Origin: CAWJMN01 sp963844055
GTDB lineage: Bacteria; Planctomycetota; Planctomycetia; Pirellulales; Pirellulaceae
Assembly: GCA_963844055.1 (NCBI GenBank)
Contig: CAWJMN010000001.1
Location: 2,604,001-2,668,000, forward strand
Direction: 5' to 3'
Length of the DNA: 64,000 nucleotides
How positions within the stretch are numbered: the first letter of the stretch is position 1; each line of letters begins with the position of its first letter. The notes under the pieces were generated by a model. The model was given only the letters and a program-made list of their open reading frames with translations, was not told the DNA's origin and made no database searches. Of this stretch, positions 28,169 to 37,353 are shown piece after piece. The position numbers were made by a program, and so were the translations under genes.

Positions 28169-29869
28169 TCAGGATAGAATGTCTTTGCGCCGTTTGATAT
28201 AGTCCCAAACCACATAACGATCCAAGTCTTTGCCGGCCGTAAAGAAGACTCTCCCCTTGGTACTTTCCGCTACGCGGAAAGCAAACCGTATATCCTCTTC
28301 CGATTGCGACCAACTGGGAATCAGGAACATGTTGATGGTAATACCATCACGGGCACATAAGGCCCCTTCACGCATGGTCGCTTGTTCGGTCAGTGCATCC
28401 GGTGGGTAAAGCAAATAGAGATGCTGCCCCGAAAAGTGGGCCGTTGGCAAGCCATCCGTGATCAAAATCACTTGGCGATTCGGGGTATCTTGCGTTGCCA
28501 GCAACTGCCGGGCGATCTGCAAAGCCCTTTGTATATTCGTAAAGTGCGGAGGGACGAGGGCCTCGCTGATCTCTTCGTTGCTCATATCAATTTTGAGTCG
28601 CACGATCGGATCAAACAGGGTCACTGGTTTTGGCATGAGCTCTACAATTTCCGCTTGCTTTACCACTCGCGGAAAAGTCGACATCTCTACAAATTGTAAG
28701 AAATCGCCAGGGTACTCGCGCCGAATGAGCCCCTCCAAGGCAAGTGCCATTCGTTTGACGTTTACATACTGGCCATCGTGGCGCATCGAGCCGCTCATAT
28801 CCATAATGACAACCGTCGCACACTTGGGTGTGTTGCGGGTTTTATGGATTTCGATGTCATCCGTGGTCAGCCGAAGAGGCAGTTCACCCTTTTGACGCAG
28901 CATCGCATTGACGAACGACTGCGGAATATCCATCTGGGTGAGCGAGTCGCCAAACTCAAAGCTTTTCGTGGAAGGAAGCTCTACAGCACCTTCTCCCACG
29001 ACAGGTCCTAAATGCCGCCCTGTTTTGGAGGCCGTTAGCTCGCTAAAGATTCGCTCCAGAAGTTTCCCTTGAAACAGTCGCATTGCCTGGGGAGTAAGTC
29101 GAAAGGAACCCCCTTCGCGTTCGAGACCTTGACGCTCTGCCATCTCCCGAACGAGCTGCTCAACCGCACGCTGGATCTCTTTCAGCCGTTCGCGATCACC
29201 GGACTCGGTAAATTGCTCCAAGAGGTCGAGGTCGATAATGCCGATCTGGGCATTTTTGGCCGCTTCTTCTAGCTGCCGTAGTAGTTCATCGATCTTCTCG
29301 AGTTCTTCCTTCACTTCGAGTGCCTTGGGCACATCGAGCAACGTCCGTCCTGTGAACGTATATTTTGCCACTAGTTGCTCGACTTGGTACTTGTCTCCAA
29401 GTCGCTGGACTACCTGCACCAATTGCCTGGCAAAGCGCGAGCGGTCGTCTCCAATGCTGTACCAAAGGTATTCTAAATCGTGAATCTGCTCTTCGCGGGC
29501 CGCTTTTTCAAACCGGGTGCGTAGTTTGTCCGGCACATCGGCCCGGTCGACATTCTTTTGATACGCGCGCTGAGCCTCAGGAAGGACTTTTTCCGCATCG
29601 TACTTGGCAAGGATCTTGCGTTTGCGCTCTTCTAGCATGAACCGCAGGGCGTCCAAGCTAGGGCCCAGTCCCGCAATTTGACTGGGGTCTAGTCGTATCG
29701 CCCGCGCCAAATCTTTTTCTGAGAGCCGTCGCATATCGCCAAAGCGCAGCAGGTGCTCTAAGGCTGGCGAGACGAGGTCGGGCGGCGGTGTATTAGGACT
29801 GGGAAACTGTAGCGGGTCATACTTCTGATAAACATGAATGACGCCCCCCACCTTTTGCGACTCAGCCAT
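28169..29869 (-). CDS. VWA domain-containing protein
   Basis: I place the start at 29869 (MAESQKVGGVIHVYQKYDP), preceded by a strong GGGAGGT Shine-Dalgarno sequence 8 bases upstream; the frame opens at 29911. The first 330 residues are charged and helical (coiled-coil-like, for example LEKIDELLRQLEEAAKNAQ). A von Willebrand A domain follows, with an intact MIDAS metal site: DMSGSM with Asp357, then ISEALVPPHFTNIQRALQIA and VILITDGLPTAHFSG. The architecture matches the CoxE/magnesium-chelatase-subunit-like VWA proteins that usually work with a MoxR-type AAA ATPase; none is encoded next to it here. No signal peptide is present, so it is cytoplasmic. It is divergent from the Ser/Thr kinase gene. 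Confidence 0.9.
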   Translation of the reverse strand: MAESQKVGGVIHVYQKYDPLQFPSPNTPPPDLVSPALEHLLRFGDMRRLSEKDLARAIRLDPSQIAGLGPSLDALRFMLEERKRKILAKYDAEKVLPEAQRAYQKNVDRADVPDKLRTRFEKAAREEQIHDLEYLWYSIGDDRSRFARQLVQVVQRLGDKYQVEQLVAKYTFTGRTLLDVPKALEVKEELEKIDELLRQLEEAAKNAQIGIIDLDLLEQFTESGDRERLKEIQRAVEQLVREMAERQGLEREGGSFRLTPQAMRLFQGKLLERIFSELTASKTGRHLGPVVGEGAVELPSTKSFEFGDSLTQMDIPQSFVNAMLRQKGELPLRLTTDDIEIHKTRNTPKCATVVIMDMSGSMRHDGQYVNVKRMALALEGLIRREYPGDFLQFVEMSTFPRVVKQAEIVELMPKPVTLFDPIVRLKIDMSNEEISEALVPPHFTNIQRALQIARQLLATQDTPNRQVILITDGLPTAHFSGQHLYLLYPPDALTEQATMREGALCARDGITINMFLIPSWSQSEEDIRFAFRVAESTKGRVFFTAGKDLDRYVVWDYIKRRKDILS

Positions 29870-30024
29870 AGAGAAAGACCTCCCTGAAGGCATGCATTCC
29901 TGCCCGCCCAAGTAATTTCGGGGCGTAAAACAACGGACAATTGGTAGGTGCTGGAGATGCCTCGGGGTAATTGTAGGAGGGACACGCCAGAAGGGGAGTC
30001 CGAATCCTGTCCGCCAAGACTCTC

Positions 30025-30053
30025 TTTACCATTCCCCCCATGTGAAATATACT
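30025..30053 (+). promoter_or_regulatory. sigma-70-type promoter of the kinase gene
   Basis: TTTACC at 30025-30030 and TATACT at 30048-30053 are separated by exactly 17 bases, a good match to the housekeeping consensus. The expected transcript start near 30060 leaves a 65-base leader before the kinase ATG at 30125. Position between divergent genes supports it; no experimental support can be given. Confidence 0.55.
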
Positions 30054-30124
30054 AATGTGGAAGGCGGGCGGAGCCACGCTAGTTCCTTAACACACGACAC
30101 GGATCGTCTCGACCGAAATTTTGC

Positions 30125-31267
30125 ATGCTTACGACAAATCGACAGGAGAATCACGTCACCATTACCAACGGCGGGGCAGTTGCCACGCCGGAAGCTAATG
30201 ATTTGACGGTTCGATATCAGCAAATCCTGTCCGAAAAACGGCTCAATTGGACCAGCCACCTCCGCCTGCAACGGCTTCTGGGGACCGGCGGACAAGGGGT
30301 TGTTTACCTTACCAGCCTCCGCGGGACCGACGACTTCACCCTTCCCGCCGCACTAAAGATTTTCTCGCCAGAGCGGTTCGAAGACTCCGCTGGGTATGAC
30401 GAAGCGATGCAGCGGATTGCTCGCACGGCCGCCCGGATCGCTCAAATCCAGCACGATAATCTGCTGTACGTCTACAACTTCGTCGACCGCCAGCGGATTC
30501 GGATGATGGTGATGGAGTGGATCGACGGGTACGACCTAGCTCGCCTGCTGGTTCCCCAAACGTTGGTTCGACTACAAGAACGAGTGAGCCAGCGGCGATA
30601 TGAGTATTTGAACCGCGTAGTGATCACTTCAGGCCCAGTTCAGCCCCGACTAAAAGCAGGGATTGCCGTCGCCATTGTGCGTGACTGTCTTACGGCACTG
30701 GCTGCACTGCACCGCCATGGGATCATCCATAGCGATATCAAGCCTTCCAACATCATGCTCAAGCGGACGGGAATCGCCAAGATTGTCGATTTTGGTTCTG
30801 CCTTTGAGATTTCGTCGCCGCCGAAGGGAATGTCTTGTACGCTTCCTTATGCCGCTCCAGAAGTGCTCGAGCATGGCGAATGCACGTCACGAAGCGACCT
30901 TTGTTCGTTAGGCTATGTGCTGATTGAATTACTTTCAGGCCGTCAACCCTTTGCCGGGGTAAAGGATCTGAAAGAGCTGATGGAGTTAAAGCGCATCTTG
31001 CCCCATAAGCTGCATGAGATCTTGCCCGAAGAGGTAGTGAAGTGCGATTTGCTGCTTAACTTCTGTCGCGGCATGATTGCTCCAGACCCTATGCGGCGTT
31101 TTCCCAGTGCGGAAGCGGCCGAACTGCTTAAGGAAGGGGCGGCAGCTTTCCATCGGCAACTGGTTAAAGGGGATTTGTCGTCGGAGTACGACAATGAGAT
31201 TCGCCAATGGCTGGAAGACCTGAAAGAGCTGGATGAACAGGATGGCTGGACCGCCCTGACGGAATAG
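30125..31267 (+). CDS. Ser/Thr protein kinase (Hanks type), soluble
   Basis: A 380-residue kinase whose catalytic domain spans about residues 47-335. The Gly loop is GTGGQGVVYL (residues 53-62); Lys78 in AALKIF is the ATP-binding lysine. The catalytic loop is HSDIKPSNIML (His202, Asp204, Lys206, Asn209), with Ser in place of the usual Arg of HRD, and the metal-binding DFG is at 222-224. The activation segment reads SCTLPYAAPEVLEHG, lacking a Thr-rich loop. HSD instead of HRD is typical of RD-minus kinases, which generally do not depend on activation-loop phosphorylation. There is no transmembrane segment or sensor domain; the 45-residue C-terminal helix is charged. A small receiver-like gene follows 81 bases downstream on the same strand. 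Confidence 0.92.
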   Translation: MLTTNRQENHVTITNGGAVATPEANDLTVRYQQILSEKRLNWTSHLRLQRLLGTGGQGVVYLTSLRGTDDFTLPAALKIFSPERFEDSAGYDEAMQRIARTAARIAQIQHDNLLYVYNFVDRQRIRMMVMEWIDGYDLARLLVPQTLVRLQERVSQRRYEYLNRVVITSGPVQPRLKAGIAVAIVRDCLTALAALHRHGIIHSDIKPSNIMLKRTGIAKIVDFGSAFEISSPPKGMSCTLPYAAPEVLEHGECTSRSDLCSLGYVLIELLSGRQPFAGVKDLKELMELKRILPHKLHEILPEEVVKCDLLLNFCRGMIAPDPMRRFPSAEAAELLKEGAAAFHRQLVKGDLSSEYDNEIRQWLEDLKELDEQDGWTALTE

Positions 31268-31348
31268 CACTCCAATCCCTTGGTAAACTAGTCTTCTGCG
31301 GCATTCATCCGATCCCCACCTGCCTTCTACTGCATTCAAAGTGAGCTT

Positions 31349-31717
31349 ATGGCGTCTATCGTGTTCTACAGCAATGACATGGTCTTTCCATCACGCGTGG
31401 CGGGAGCCGCCACGCAAATGGGGATCTCGCTGTCGGTTGCACCTGTGCCTAGCAGCTTTGCTCGACAACTTGGTCCCGATACACGGTTGGTACTTGTCGA
31501 TCTGTCGATGTCCGACCTTGACCTGCCGGCGCTGATCCAGCAAGTGGCGCTGGCTAGCCCAGAGGCTAAGTGCCTTGGCTTTGGTCCCCACGTGGACGAG
31601 ACGCTACTAGCCAGCGCGAAAGCGGCCGGCTTTGCCATGGTGCTAACTCGGGGGCAGTTTCAGCAGAGCTTCCCGATGATTCTCGCGCAGATTTCGGCGC
31701 TGCCGTCCGGCAATTAA
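31349..31717 (+). CDS. receiver-like small protein
   Basis: A 122-residue protein with the alternating hydrophobic-strand/helix pattern of a CheY-like fold: MASIVFYSNDMVFPSRVAGA, RLVLVDLSMSDLDLPALIQQ, AKCLGFGPHVDETLLASAKA and AGFAMVLTRGQFQQSFPMIL. Asp51 sits where the phospho-acceptor Asp would be. The N-terminal acidic pair is reduced to Asp10 and the conserved Lys is replaced by Arg in LTRGQF, so phosphorylation is uncertain and a pseudo-receiver is likely. It is in the same orientation as, and 81 bases after, the kinase gene, which makes a joint signalling role plausible but unproven. Its 3' end overlaps the convergent membrane protein gene by 4 bases. Confidence 0.7.
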   Translation: MASIVFYSNDMVFPSRVAGAATQMGISLSVAPVPSSFARQLGPDTRLVLVDLSMSDLDLPALIQQVALASPEAKCLGFGPHVDETLLASAKAAGFAMVLTRGQFQQSFPMILAQISALPSGN

Positions 31718-32964
31718 GAGTTGTCAATAACCGGCTGATCGCTCTCTTCCGCCGGTGTAGTGGCGGAAGCTACGGGCTCAGGCGTGACGACAGGGCGCGC
31801 TTGTGGCGGCTGGGGACGTGGATCATCGGCCCGCGAGATCTCATCCATCGCTTTGCCATCCACTTCTTGACGCATCACCAAGTAAAGTGCACTCGCGGCA
31901 CACCAAAAGTAGGAATACTGGTAGGCCTGCGGAATCAATAGCAAGACATGATGCCAGAAGCTAATCAGCCCTTTTCCAGACAGCATCGCATTGGTTTCAG
32001 GCGAATGCATTAAATGCTCAGATGAAAAGACGGCATCGCCCTGGCCAGTGATCAGCCCCTCGCACGTTTTCCAAACGAGCTGTACCAAAAAGGTGACGAG
32101 CGCGGTCCCCATTAAACTGCCCAGCGCCAGCAAGCAAAGATAGAACAGCAGGCTCAGCGGCCGACCAAGCACATACGAGAACGCACGCCCGAATGCGTCA
32201 AACGCATCGGCATCGCGCTCGGCTGCAATGGCCGGCAAAAAAAGTGGCCATCCCAAATAGGTGCCAACGGCCAGCAGTGCTCCCGCCACGGCAAACACAA
32301 GGATAATGGGCAGGCCAATCGCAACAATCCAGATGCCAACGCTGCTTTGAATCAGCCAAGAGGCCGGATAAAAAATGACCGACAATAATGCAATTCCTAG
32401 CAGCGGATAGATCGGCGCCGTCAAAAGCGATAGCCAGCGATCCTTGAGAAACGCCATTAGTTCCGAGCCAGGAGGGGCCTGATCGCCAGCCAACTGCGCC
32501 AACGCACGACGACAGATCGCACCTCCAACCAAGGAGGCCAGCACCAAATAGACTAACGCAACGGAGCAATGGGCTAGGCTAAAGCGTGCGCGATCTTGCC
32601 ACTTACTATCCCCCTTTAATGAAGGTGAAAAGAGTTGTCGAAAAGTGTGGGAATACTCCGCTTCGAGGCGCTTAAAAGCCCAGCCTACCGATCCGTCGAA
32701 ATCTGATGTCACCACGCCGACTGGCTCATGCAGTTGTAATGCCTCGGCTTCGGTTGGCTGATGTTGTTGCAAAACATCGGCTTCGGCAGGATTGAGTAGT
32801 ACAAAGCCGATAAGCCAAGTCGCAAACAGGGTGATGGCTGTTGCAGCAAATCCCAACGCCAAATTAGCGGGAGAAGCTGCCAACCGAAGTGCTCGAAAGA
32901 TCAAAAGCCCGGGGCAATACCGCAACCAATCCAACTGCAAGATAGGCGAGCGGTTGCTGTCCAT
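31714..32964 (-). CDS. polytopic membrane protein of unknown function
   Basis: A 416-residue protein with about six hydrophobic segments: near residues 35-55 (FAATAITLFATWLIGFVLL), 130-150 (VALVYLVLASLVGGAIC), 180-205 (APIYPLLGIALLSVIFY), 210-245 (VGIWIVAIGLPIILVFAVAG), 275-305 (LLFYLCLLALGSLMGTALV) and 350-365 (AYQYSYFWCAASALYLV). The C-terminal tail is Pro-rich and hydrophilic. It resembles planctomycete proteins of unknown function with a glycosyltransferase-free DUF-type membrane fold; I cannot name a family with confidence. It is the last gene of the block that starts with dnaJ, about 155 bases after yacG, and may be transcribed separately. Confidence 0.75.
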   Translation of the reverse strand: MDSNRSPILQLDWLRYCPGLLIFRALRLAASPANLALGFAATAITLFATWLIGFVLLNPAEADVLQQHQPTEAEALQLHEPVGVVTSDFDGSVGWAFKRLEAEYSHTFRQLFSPSLKGDSKWQDRARFSLAHCSVALVYLVLASLVGGAICRRALAQLAGDQAPPGSELMAFLKDRWLSLLTAPIYPLLGIALLSVIFYPASWLIQSSVGIWIVAIGLPIILVFAVAGALLAVGTYLGWPLFLPAIAAERDADAFDAFGRAFSYVLGRPLSLLFYLCLLALGSLMGTALVTFLVQLVWKTCEGLITGQGDAVFSSEHLMHSPETNAMLSGKGLISFWHHVLLLIPQAYQYSYFWCAASALYLVMRQEVDGKAMDEISRADDPRPQPPQARPVVTPEPVASATTPAEESDQPVIDNS

Positions 32965-33119
32965 GCGAAGCCTTCGTTCCGAAAGAAGAGGAGGGCGAAA
33001 AAAAGCCCGCAGATCCCGGGCCGATACCTTCCGAAGCCCCGATTATAGACGGCCGCGAACATGTGGCAAGCAGCGTAAACCGGGCGGCCTTTGCCGCCAA
33101 ACGCCGTCCAAAACGGGAC

Positions 33120-33299
33120 TTAGTCCTCAACCGACTCGGGCTCGCCATCATCGTCATCCCGTTCGACGGGCACAGAATAGCCTTCTTTCAGCCAACGCCC
33201 CAAGTCAATCTGCTTACAACGGGGAGAGCAAAAAGGCATGGCCGTCGACTGGGACGGATCAAAGAACCTTTCGCAGATGGGGCAGCGTAACGGAGGCAT
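33120..33299 (-). CDS. yacG: DNA gyrase inhibitor YacG-type zinc protein
   Basis: A protein of 59 residues from the Met at 33299 (MPPLRCPICERFF); an ATG five codons further upstream (33314) is also possible. Zinc ligands are CPIC and the characteristic FCSPRCKQIDLGRWL, followed by an acidic tail (VERDDDDGEPESVED). YacG of Escherichia coli binds the GyrB C-terminal domain and inhibits DNA gyrase; the same activity is inferred here by family membership. It lies about 58 bases after the FmdB-type gene, inside the grpE-side gene block. Confidence 0.9.
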   Translation of the reverse strand: MPPLRCPICERFFDPSQSTAMPFCSPRCKQIDLGRWLKEGYSVPVERDDDDGEPESVED

Positions 33300-33356
33300 G
33301 GTACAGATAGACAAACGCTAAACAACACAAAACATTACACCGACACAACCAGCCAA

Positions 33357-33674
33357 CTATTCGCCCTTCTTTTTCGGCGACGGGGCAGGGGTGCTTGCGG
33401 GCTTTGAATCGGATTTAGTCTCTGATTTTGGGGCAGATTCGCTCGTTGAACTGCTCGACTTGTCGGCGTCAGCAGACTTTTTGTACGAGTCACTTCGATA
33501 GTCAGTCGTATAAAAGCCCGAACCCTTGAACATAATGGCTGCGCCAGCACCAAACAGCCGGCGCAACTTCTTTTTTTTGCAGGCTGGACACTTTGTCAGC
33601 GGCTCTTCCGTGATCGACTGAAAAGCCTCGAACTTATGGTCGCAGGCGTCGCATTGATAGTCGTAAGTAGGCAT
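33357..33674 (-). CDS. FmdB family zinc-ribbon protein
   Basis: The start is at 33674 (MPTYDYQCDACDHKFEAFQS), which is the conserved N-terminus of the family; the frame is open to 33758, inside the grpE 3' end. The zinc ribbon uses CDAC and KCPAC. A central GSGFYTTDYR motif is also conserved. The last 40 residues are Ser/Lys/Pro-rich low complexity (SSSSTSESAPKSETKSDSK), a common variable tail. FmdB-type proteins are small regulatory or structural zinc proteins of unsettled function. The gene begins 31 bases after grpE, so it is very probably cotranscribed with the chaperones. Confidence 0.9.
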   Translation of the reverse strand: MPTYDYQCDACDHKFEAFQSITEEPLTKCPACKKKKLRRLFGAGAAIMFKGSGFYTTDYRSDSYKKSADADKSSSSTSESAPKSETKSDSKPASTPAPSPKKKGE

Positions 33675-33705
33675 AGGACGAAGGCCTTTGATACGGAAGG
33701 TTTGA

Positions 33706-34218
33706 CTAGGTGTTGCCAGTAGAGACAAATACTTGTGCGGGGCGGACCACACGATCATGCAGCTTGTAGCCCGCTTGTGCAGACCGCGTTACGGTGCCAG
33801 CGGCATGCTCTGCACTGGGCTCTTGGGCAATCGCTTGGTGGAAGTTCGGGTCGAATGCGTGGCCGACCGTTTCAATTGGTTGGCAATGATGGTTCTTCAG
33901 CACATTTTCAAACTGGCTGGCGACCATCTTCACCCCTTCCAGCAGTCCGGCCGCATCTTGCGACTTTGTCGCTGCTTCAATCGCGCGATGGACATTGTCA
34001 ACAACGGAAAGCAAGTCCTGCACGAGCGGCAACGCCGCATAGCGACGATCGTCTTCCATCTCGCGACGCATCCGCTTGCGGTAGTTTTCAAGCTCCGCTT
34101 GTCCACGCAAGATGCGTTCATTGGCTTCACGCAAGTTGGCCTCCAGCGTCATGACCGTTTGTTGTAGATCAGACCCGGAGTCTTGCCTGTTGGTATCTTC
34201 GGTATGTTGGTCGTTCAT
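33706..34218 (-). CDS. grpE: nucleotide exchange factor GrpE
   Basis: A 170-residue GrpE, the ADP-release factor of DnaK, cytoplasmic. After an acidic, Gln-rich N-terminus, a long coiled coil (LQQTVMTLEANLREANERIL) leads into the conserved ENYRKRMRREMEDDR helix and the beta-wing domain (GHAFDPNFHQAIAQEPSAEH; GYKLHDRVVRPAQVFVS). It starts 6 bases after the dnaJ stop, so both are one operon; dnaK itself is not in the window. Length is slightly short but complete. Confidence 0.95.
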   Translation of the reverse strand: MNDQHTEDTNRQDSGSDLQQTVMTLEANLREANERILRGQAELENYRKRMRREMEDDRRYAALPLVQDLLSVVDNVHRAIEAATKSQDAAGLLEGVKMVASQFENVLKNHHCQPIETVGHAFDPNFHQAIAQEPSAEHAAGTVTRSAQAGYKLHDRVVRPAQVFVSTGNT

Positions 34219-34224
34219 GGATGG

Positions 34225-35364
34225 CTATTCCTTTGCTTTTTCCTCTGGAGTATCCCCAGCAACGAAGTAATCTCGGATCCGTTCCAAAATGCTCTTGCGA
34301 TGTGGCGACACATTCGCATGCTCAAGTTCAGCCAGTTCGCGAAGCAACTCTTGCTGACGAGTGTTGAGCTTTTTAGGAACTTCAATGTACGTTTGCACCA
34401 TCAGGTCGCCGGAACTGCCGCCACGTGGATCGGGCATGCCGCCTCCACGCACGCGGAACACCTCGCCCGACTGAGTCCCCGCAGGTACCTGCAAATCTTG
34501 CCGCCCCTTGAGGGTTGGAATCTCTAAAGAGGCCCCCAACGCTGCCTGGGCATAGGTGATGGGCATTTGCAGGATGAGGTGGTTGCCATCGCGCTGAAAC
34601 AGCTTGTGTTTGCGTACCGTCACAAAGCAGTAGCAATCGCCTGGCGGGCCACCATCTGGACTTGGCTCACCTTCACCGCCATAGCGGACACGCATGCCGT
34701 CATCGATGCCCGCAGGGATCGTGATCTTCAGCTTGGCTCGTTCAGGAACCAAGCCACTACCGCGGCACTTGTCACAAGGATCAGTGATGGTTGAACCCGC
34801 GCCTTGGCATGAAGGACAGGTGGTTTGCACACGTAAAATGCCTGCCGACTGCACAATCTGGCCGTGGCCATTGCATCGCCGACAAGTTGTACGCTTGGAA
34901 CCTTGCTTGCTGCCACTGCCACCACAGCCTTCGCAAGAGCGATGCCGGGAAACCTCAAGTTCCTTGGTGACGCCGACGGCCGCCTCTTCAAGGTCGAGCG
35001 TTACGTCGCACCGAATATCGGCGCCACGTTGTGAACGACGTCCACGGCGGCCACCGCCACCACCGAACAGGTCGCCAAAGACATCGCCAAATGCTTCGAA
35101 GATGTCTCCCATATCGCCGAAGGGTTGCCCCCCCATTTCCTGCCCGGAATGGCCGTATTGGTCATAACGAGCACGCTTTTGGCGATCCGAAAGAACTTCA
35201 TAGGCTTCGGCAGCCTCTTTGAACTTCTTGATAGCCTCTTCATCCCCAGGATTGCTGTCGGGATGGTACTTTACCGCAAGCTTGCGGTAAGAAAGAGTAA
35301 TCTCTCGCTCCGTCGCTTCGCGCAAAACGGAAAGGACTTCGTAATAATCGCGTTTAGCAGACAT
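34225..35364 (-). CDS. dnaJ: chaperone protein DnaJ
   Basis: A full-length type I DnaJ of 379 residues, cochaperone that stimulates DnaK ATP hydrolysis and delivers unfolded proteins. The J domain has HPD at residues 34-36 (KYHPDSNPGDEEA). A Gly-rich linker (GDVFGDLFGGGGGRRGRRS) follows, then four zinc-binding repeats: CEGCGGSG, CRRCNGHG, CPSCQGAG and CDKCRGSG. The C-terminal substrate-binding domain contains LKITIPAGIDDGMRVRYGGE. It is the first gene after the groEL2 terminator and is followed by grpE at 6 bases. Its own promoter should lie in 35365-35475. Confidence 0.96.
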   Translation of the reverse strand: MSAKRDYYEVLSVLREATEREITLSYRKLAVKYHPDSNPGDEEAIKKFKEAAEAYEVLSDRQKRARYDQYGHSGQEMGGQPFGDMGDIFEAFGDVFGDLFGGGGGRRGRRSQRGADIRCDVTLDLEEAAVGVTKELEVSRHRSCEGCGGSGSKQGSKRTTCRRCNGHGQIVQSAGILRVQTTCPSCQGAGSTITDPCDKCRGSGLVPERAKLKITIPAGIDDGMRVRYGGEGEPSPDGGPPGDCYCFVTVRKHKLFQRDGNHLILQMPITYAQAALGASLEIPTLKGRQDLQVPAGTQSGEVFRVRGGGMPDPRGGSSGDLMVQTYIEVPKKLNTRQQELLRELAELEHANVSPHRKSILERIRDYFVAGDTPEEKAKE

Positions 35365-35474
35365 ACCAGATCCAACTGTATCTTCAAACGATCATCCGCT
35401 ACGTCGATCTACTATCACTTACTTAATCATGATATCAGCCGCTGGCGTGCATGCACCCAACGCGGCATCTATCA

Positions 35475-35508
35475 AAAAGCAAAGCCACCTCGCAAACTAC
35501 GAGGTGGC
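35475..35508 (-). terminator. intrinsic terminator after groEL2
   Basis: GCCACCTCG at 35484-35492 pairs perfectly with CGAGGTGGC at 35500-35508 around a 7-base loop. Read on the minus strand, the stem is followed at once by TTTGCTTTTTGATAG. It lies 67 bases past the groEL2 stop and before dnaJ, so it separates the groE operon from the dnaJ-grpE operon. Confidence 0.85.
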
Positions 35509-35575
35509 CTGCTAGTTAAGTCTTGCGAAAACTCGCACACGTGCCTGCCACCAACTTTTTGGAAGGCACGTTCTC

Positions 35576-37195
35576 TTAGCGAACCGTGCCTTCGACGCGG
35601 GCCTTTTCCTTGTCGTCCTTGTCGAAGTTCGTGACCAAAGCTTCCGTAGTCAGAAGCAAGGCCGCGATGCTGGCAGCGTTGCCCAAAGCGGTACGAACGA
35701 CCTTAACGGGGTCGATGATGCCGGCCTTGAACATGTCGCAGTACTCGCCAGCGTTGGCGTTGTAGCCATAGCTGCCGGTCTTCTGCAGGATTTCATCGGC
35801 AACAACCGATCCATCCCGTCCGCCATTGTCCACAATTTGCTTCAGAGGGGCCGAAAGAGCGTGCAGCACGATCTCTACGCCGATCTTCTCGTCACCCTTC
35901 GCGGCCGAGGCAGCCTTTTGGACCGCTTCGGTGCAACGAAGAAGAGCAACACCACCGCCAGGAAGAATGCCTTCTTCAACGGCAGCGCGGGTAGCGTGCA
36001 ACGCGTCTTCAACGCGAGCCTTCTTTTGCTTCATGTCGGCTTCGGTTTCAGCACCGACCGAGATAACAGCCACACCGCCCGAAATCTTGGCAAGGCGTTC
36101 TTGGAACTTTTCCTTGTCGTACTCGCTCTCAGTTTGGCCGATTTGGTTCTTGATCTGCTGAACACGCTTGTCGATGTCGGCACGCTTGCCAGCGCCTTCA
36201 ACAATCGTCGTGTTGTTCTTGTCCACGGTGACCTTCTTCGCACGGCCCAGGTGTTCCAGCGAGAGATTCTCTAGCTGAATGCCCAGTTCGTCGCTGATCA
36301 TCGTGCCGCCGGTCAGAACTGCGATATCGCCAAGCATCGCCTTGCGACGGTCGCCGAACCCAGGGGCCTTTACGGCACAAACATTAAGCACGCCACGCAG
36401 CTTGTTCACCACGAGCAGCGTCAATGCTTCTGCATCAACATCTTCCGCGATGATAAGCAGTGGCTTGCCGGTTTGGGCAGTCTTTTCGAGAATTGGAACC
36501 AACTCACGCAGGTTGCTGATCTTCTTCTCGTGGATCAGGATTAGCGGATCTTCGAGGTAGCAATCCATCGTCGTTTGACGATTGATGAAGTAAGGGGAAA
36601 CAAACCCCTTGTCGAATTGCATGCCGTCGACGTATTCCACCTTGGTGTCGGTCGTCTTGCCTTCTTCAACCGTGATCACGCCGTCCTTGCCAACGCGATG
36701 CAAAGCATCGGCCAGCAGGTCGCCGATCGTACGGTCATTATTGGCGCTGATCGAGCCAACGCTGGCGACTTCTTCTTTGTTCGTTACAGGCTTGGCCATC
36801 TCGAGCAACTTGGCGGTTGCAGCAGCAACGGCCTTGTCGATACCACGGCGAACTGCGGTTGGATTGCAACCTGCAACAACGTTTCGTAGACCTTCCTTGA
36901 AGATCGCACGAGCCAAAACCGTGGCCGTCGTTGTGCCGTCGCCAGCGAGGTCCGAAGTCTTTTGAGCGACTTCAACGACCAACTTGGCGCCCATGTTTTC
37001 AAAGCGGTCTTCAAGCTCGACCTCTTTGGCAACCGTCACGCCGTCCTTCGTTACCGTTGGACCGCCGAACGACTTGTCAATGATGACGTTCTTACCGGTC
37101 GGACCCATCGTCACCGCAACAGCATTGGCCAGCTTTTCCACACCAGCCAACATCCGAGCGCGAGCTGGATCATCAAATAGAAGTTGTTTTGCCAC
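35576..37195 (-). CDS. groEL2: chaperonin GroEL, second copy without Gly-Met tail
   Basis: A 539-residue 60-kDa chaperonin subunit, starting with GTG at 37195 behind AAAGGTTT. The ATP site is intact: TMGPTGKNVIIDKSFGG, VTKDGVTVAKEVEL and the DLAGDGTTTATVLARAIF catalytic loop, whose Asp drives hydrolysis. The intermediate and equatorial domains are complete (EEGILPGGGVALLRCTEA). The protein ends in KDDKEKARVEGTVR, so it lacks the Gly-Gly-Met repeat tail present in the first copy. This, together with clear sequence divergence from the first copy, suggests a specialised chaperonin. It is 158 bases downstream of groES in the same orientation and shares one operon with it. Confidence 0.95.
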   Translation of the reverse strand: MAKQLLFDDPARARMLAGVEKLANAVAVTMGPTGKNVIIDKSFGGPTVTKDGVTVAKEVELEDRFENMGAKLVVEVAQKTSDLAGDGTTTATVLARAIFKEGLRNVVAGCNPTAVRRGIDKAVAAATAKLLEMAKPVTNKEEVASVGSISANNDRTIGDLLADALHRVGKDGVITVEEGKTTDTKVEYVDGMQFDKGFVSPYFINRQTTMDCYLEDPLILIHEKKISNLRELVPILEKTAQTGKPLLIIAEDVDAEALTLLVVNKLRGVLNVCAVKAPGFGDRRKAMLGDIAVLTGGTMISDELGIQLENLSLEHLGRAKKVTVDKNNTTIVEGAGKRADIDKRVQQIKNQIGQTESEYDKEKFQERLAKISGGVAVISVGAETEADMKQKKARVEDALHATRAAVEEGILPGGGVALLRCTEAVQKAASAAKGDEKIGVEIVLHALSAPLKQIVDNGGRDGSVVADEILQKTGSYGYNANAGEYCDMFKAGIIDPVKVVRTALGNAASIAALLLTTEALVTNFDKDDKEKARVEGTVR

Positions 37196-37353
37196 GCTTA
37201 TAAACCTTTATGTCGGAAATGATTCTGAGGAAACTGGGCCAAACCTAACCTGCCCATGGAACATGCTCATTCACTAAATTCGCGATGAACTCAGTGATGA
37301 CCGCCTTAAGGCAGGGCACAAGGCCCCGCCCAAAAACAACCCGTCGCGAATGA

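Noticed and set aside
37278..37351. ATTCGCGA and TCGCGAAT inverted repeat around the groES end
   Set aside because: Separated by 58 bases with no other pairing that supports a stable structure.
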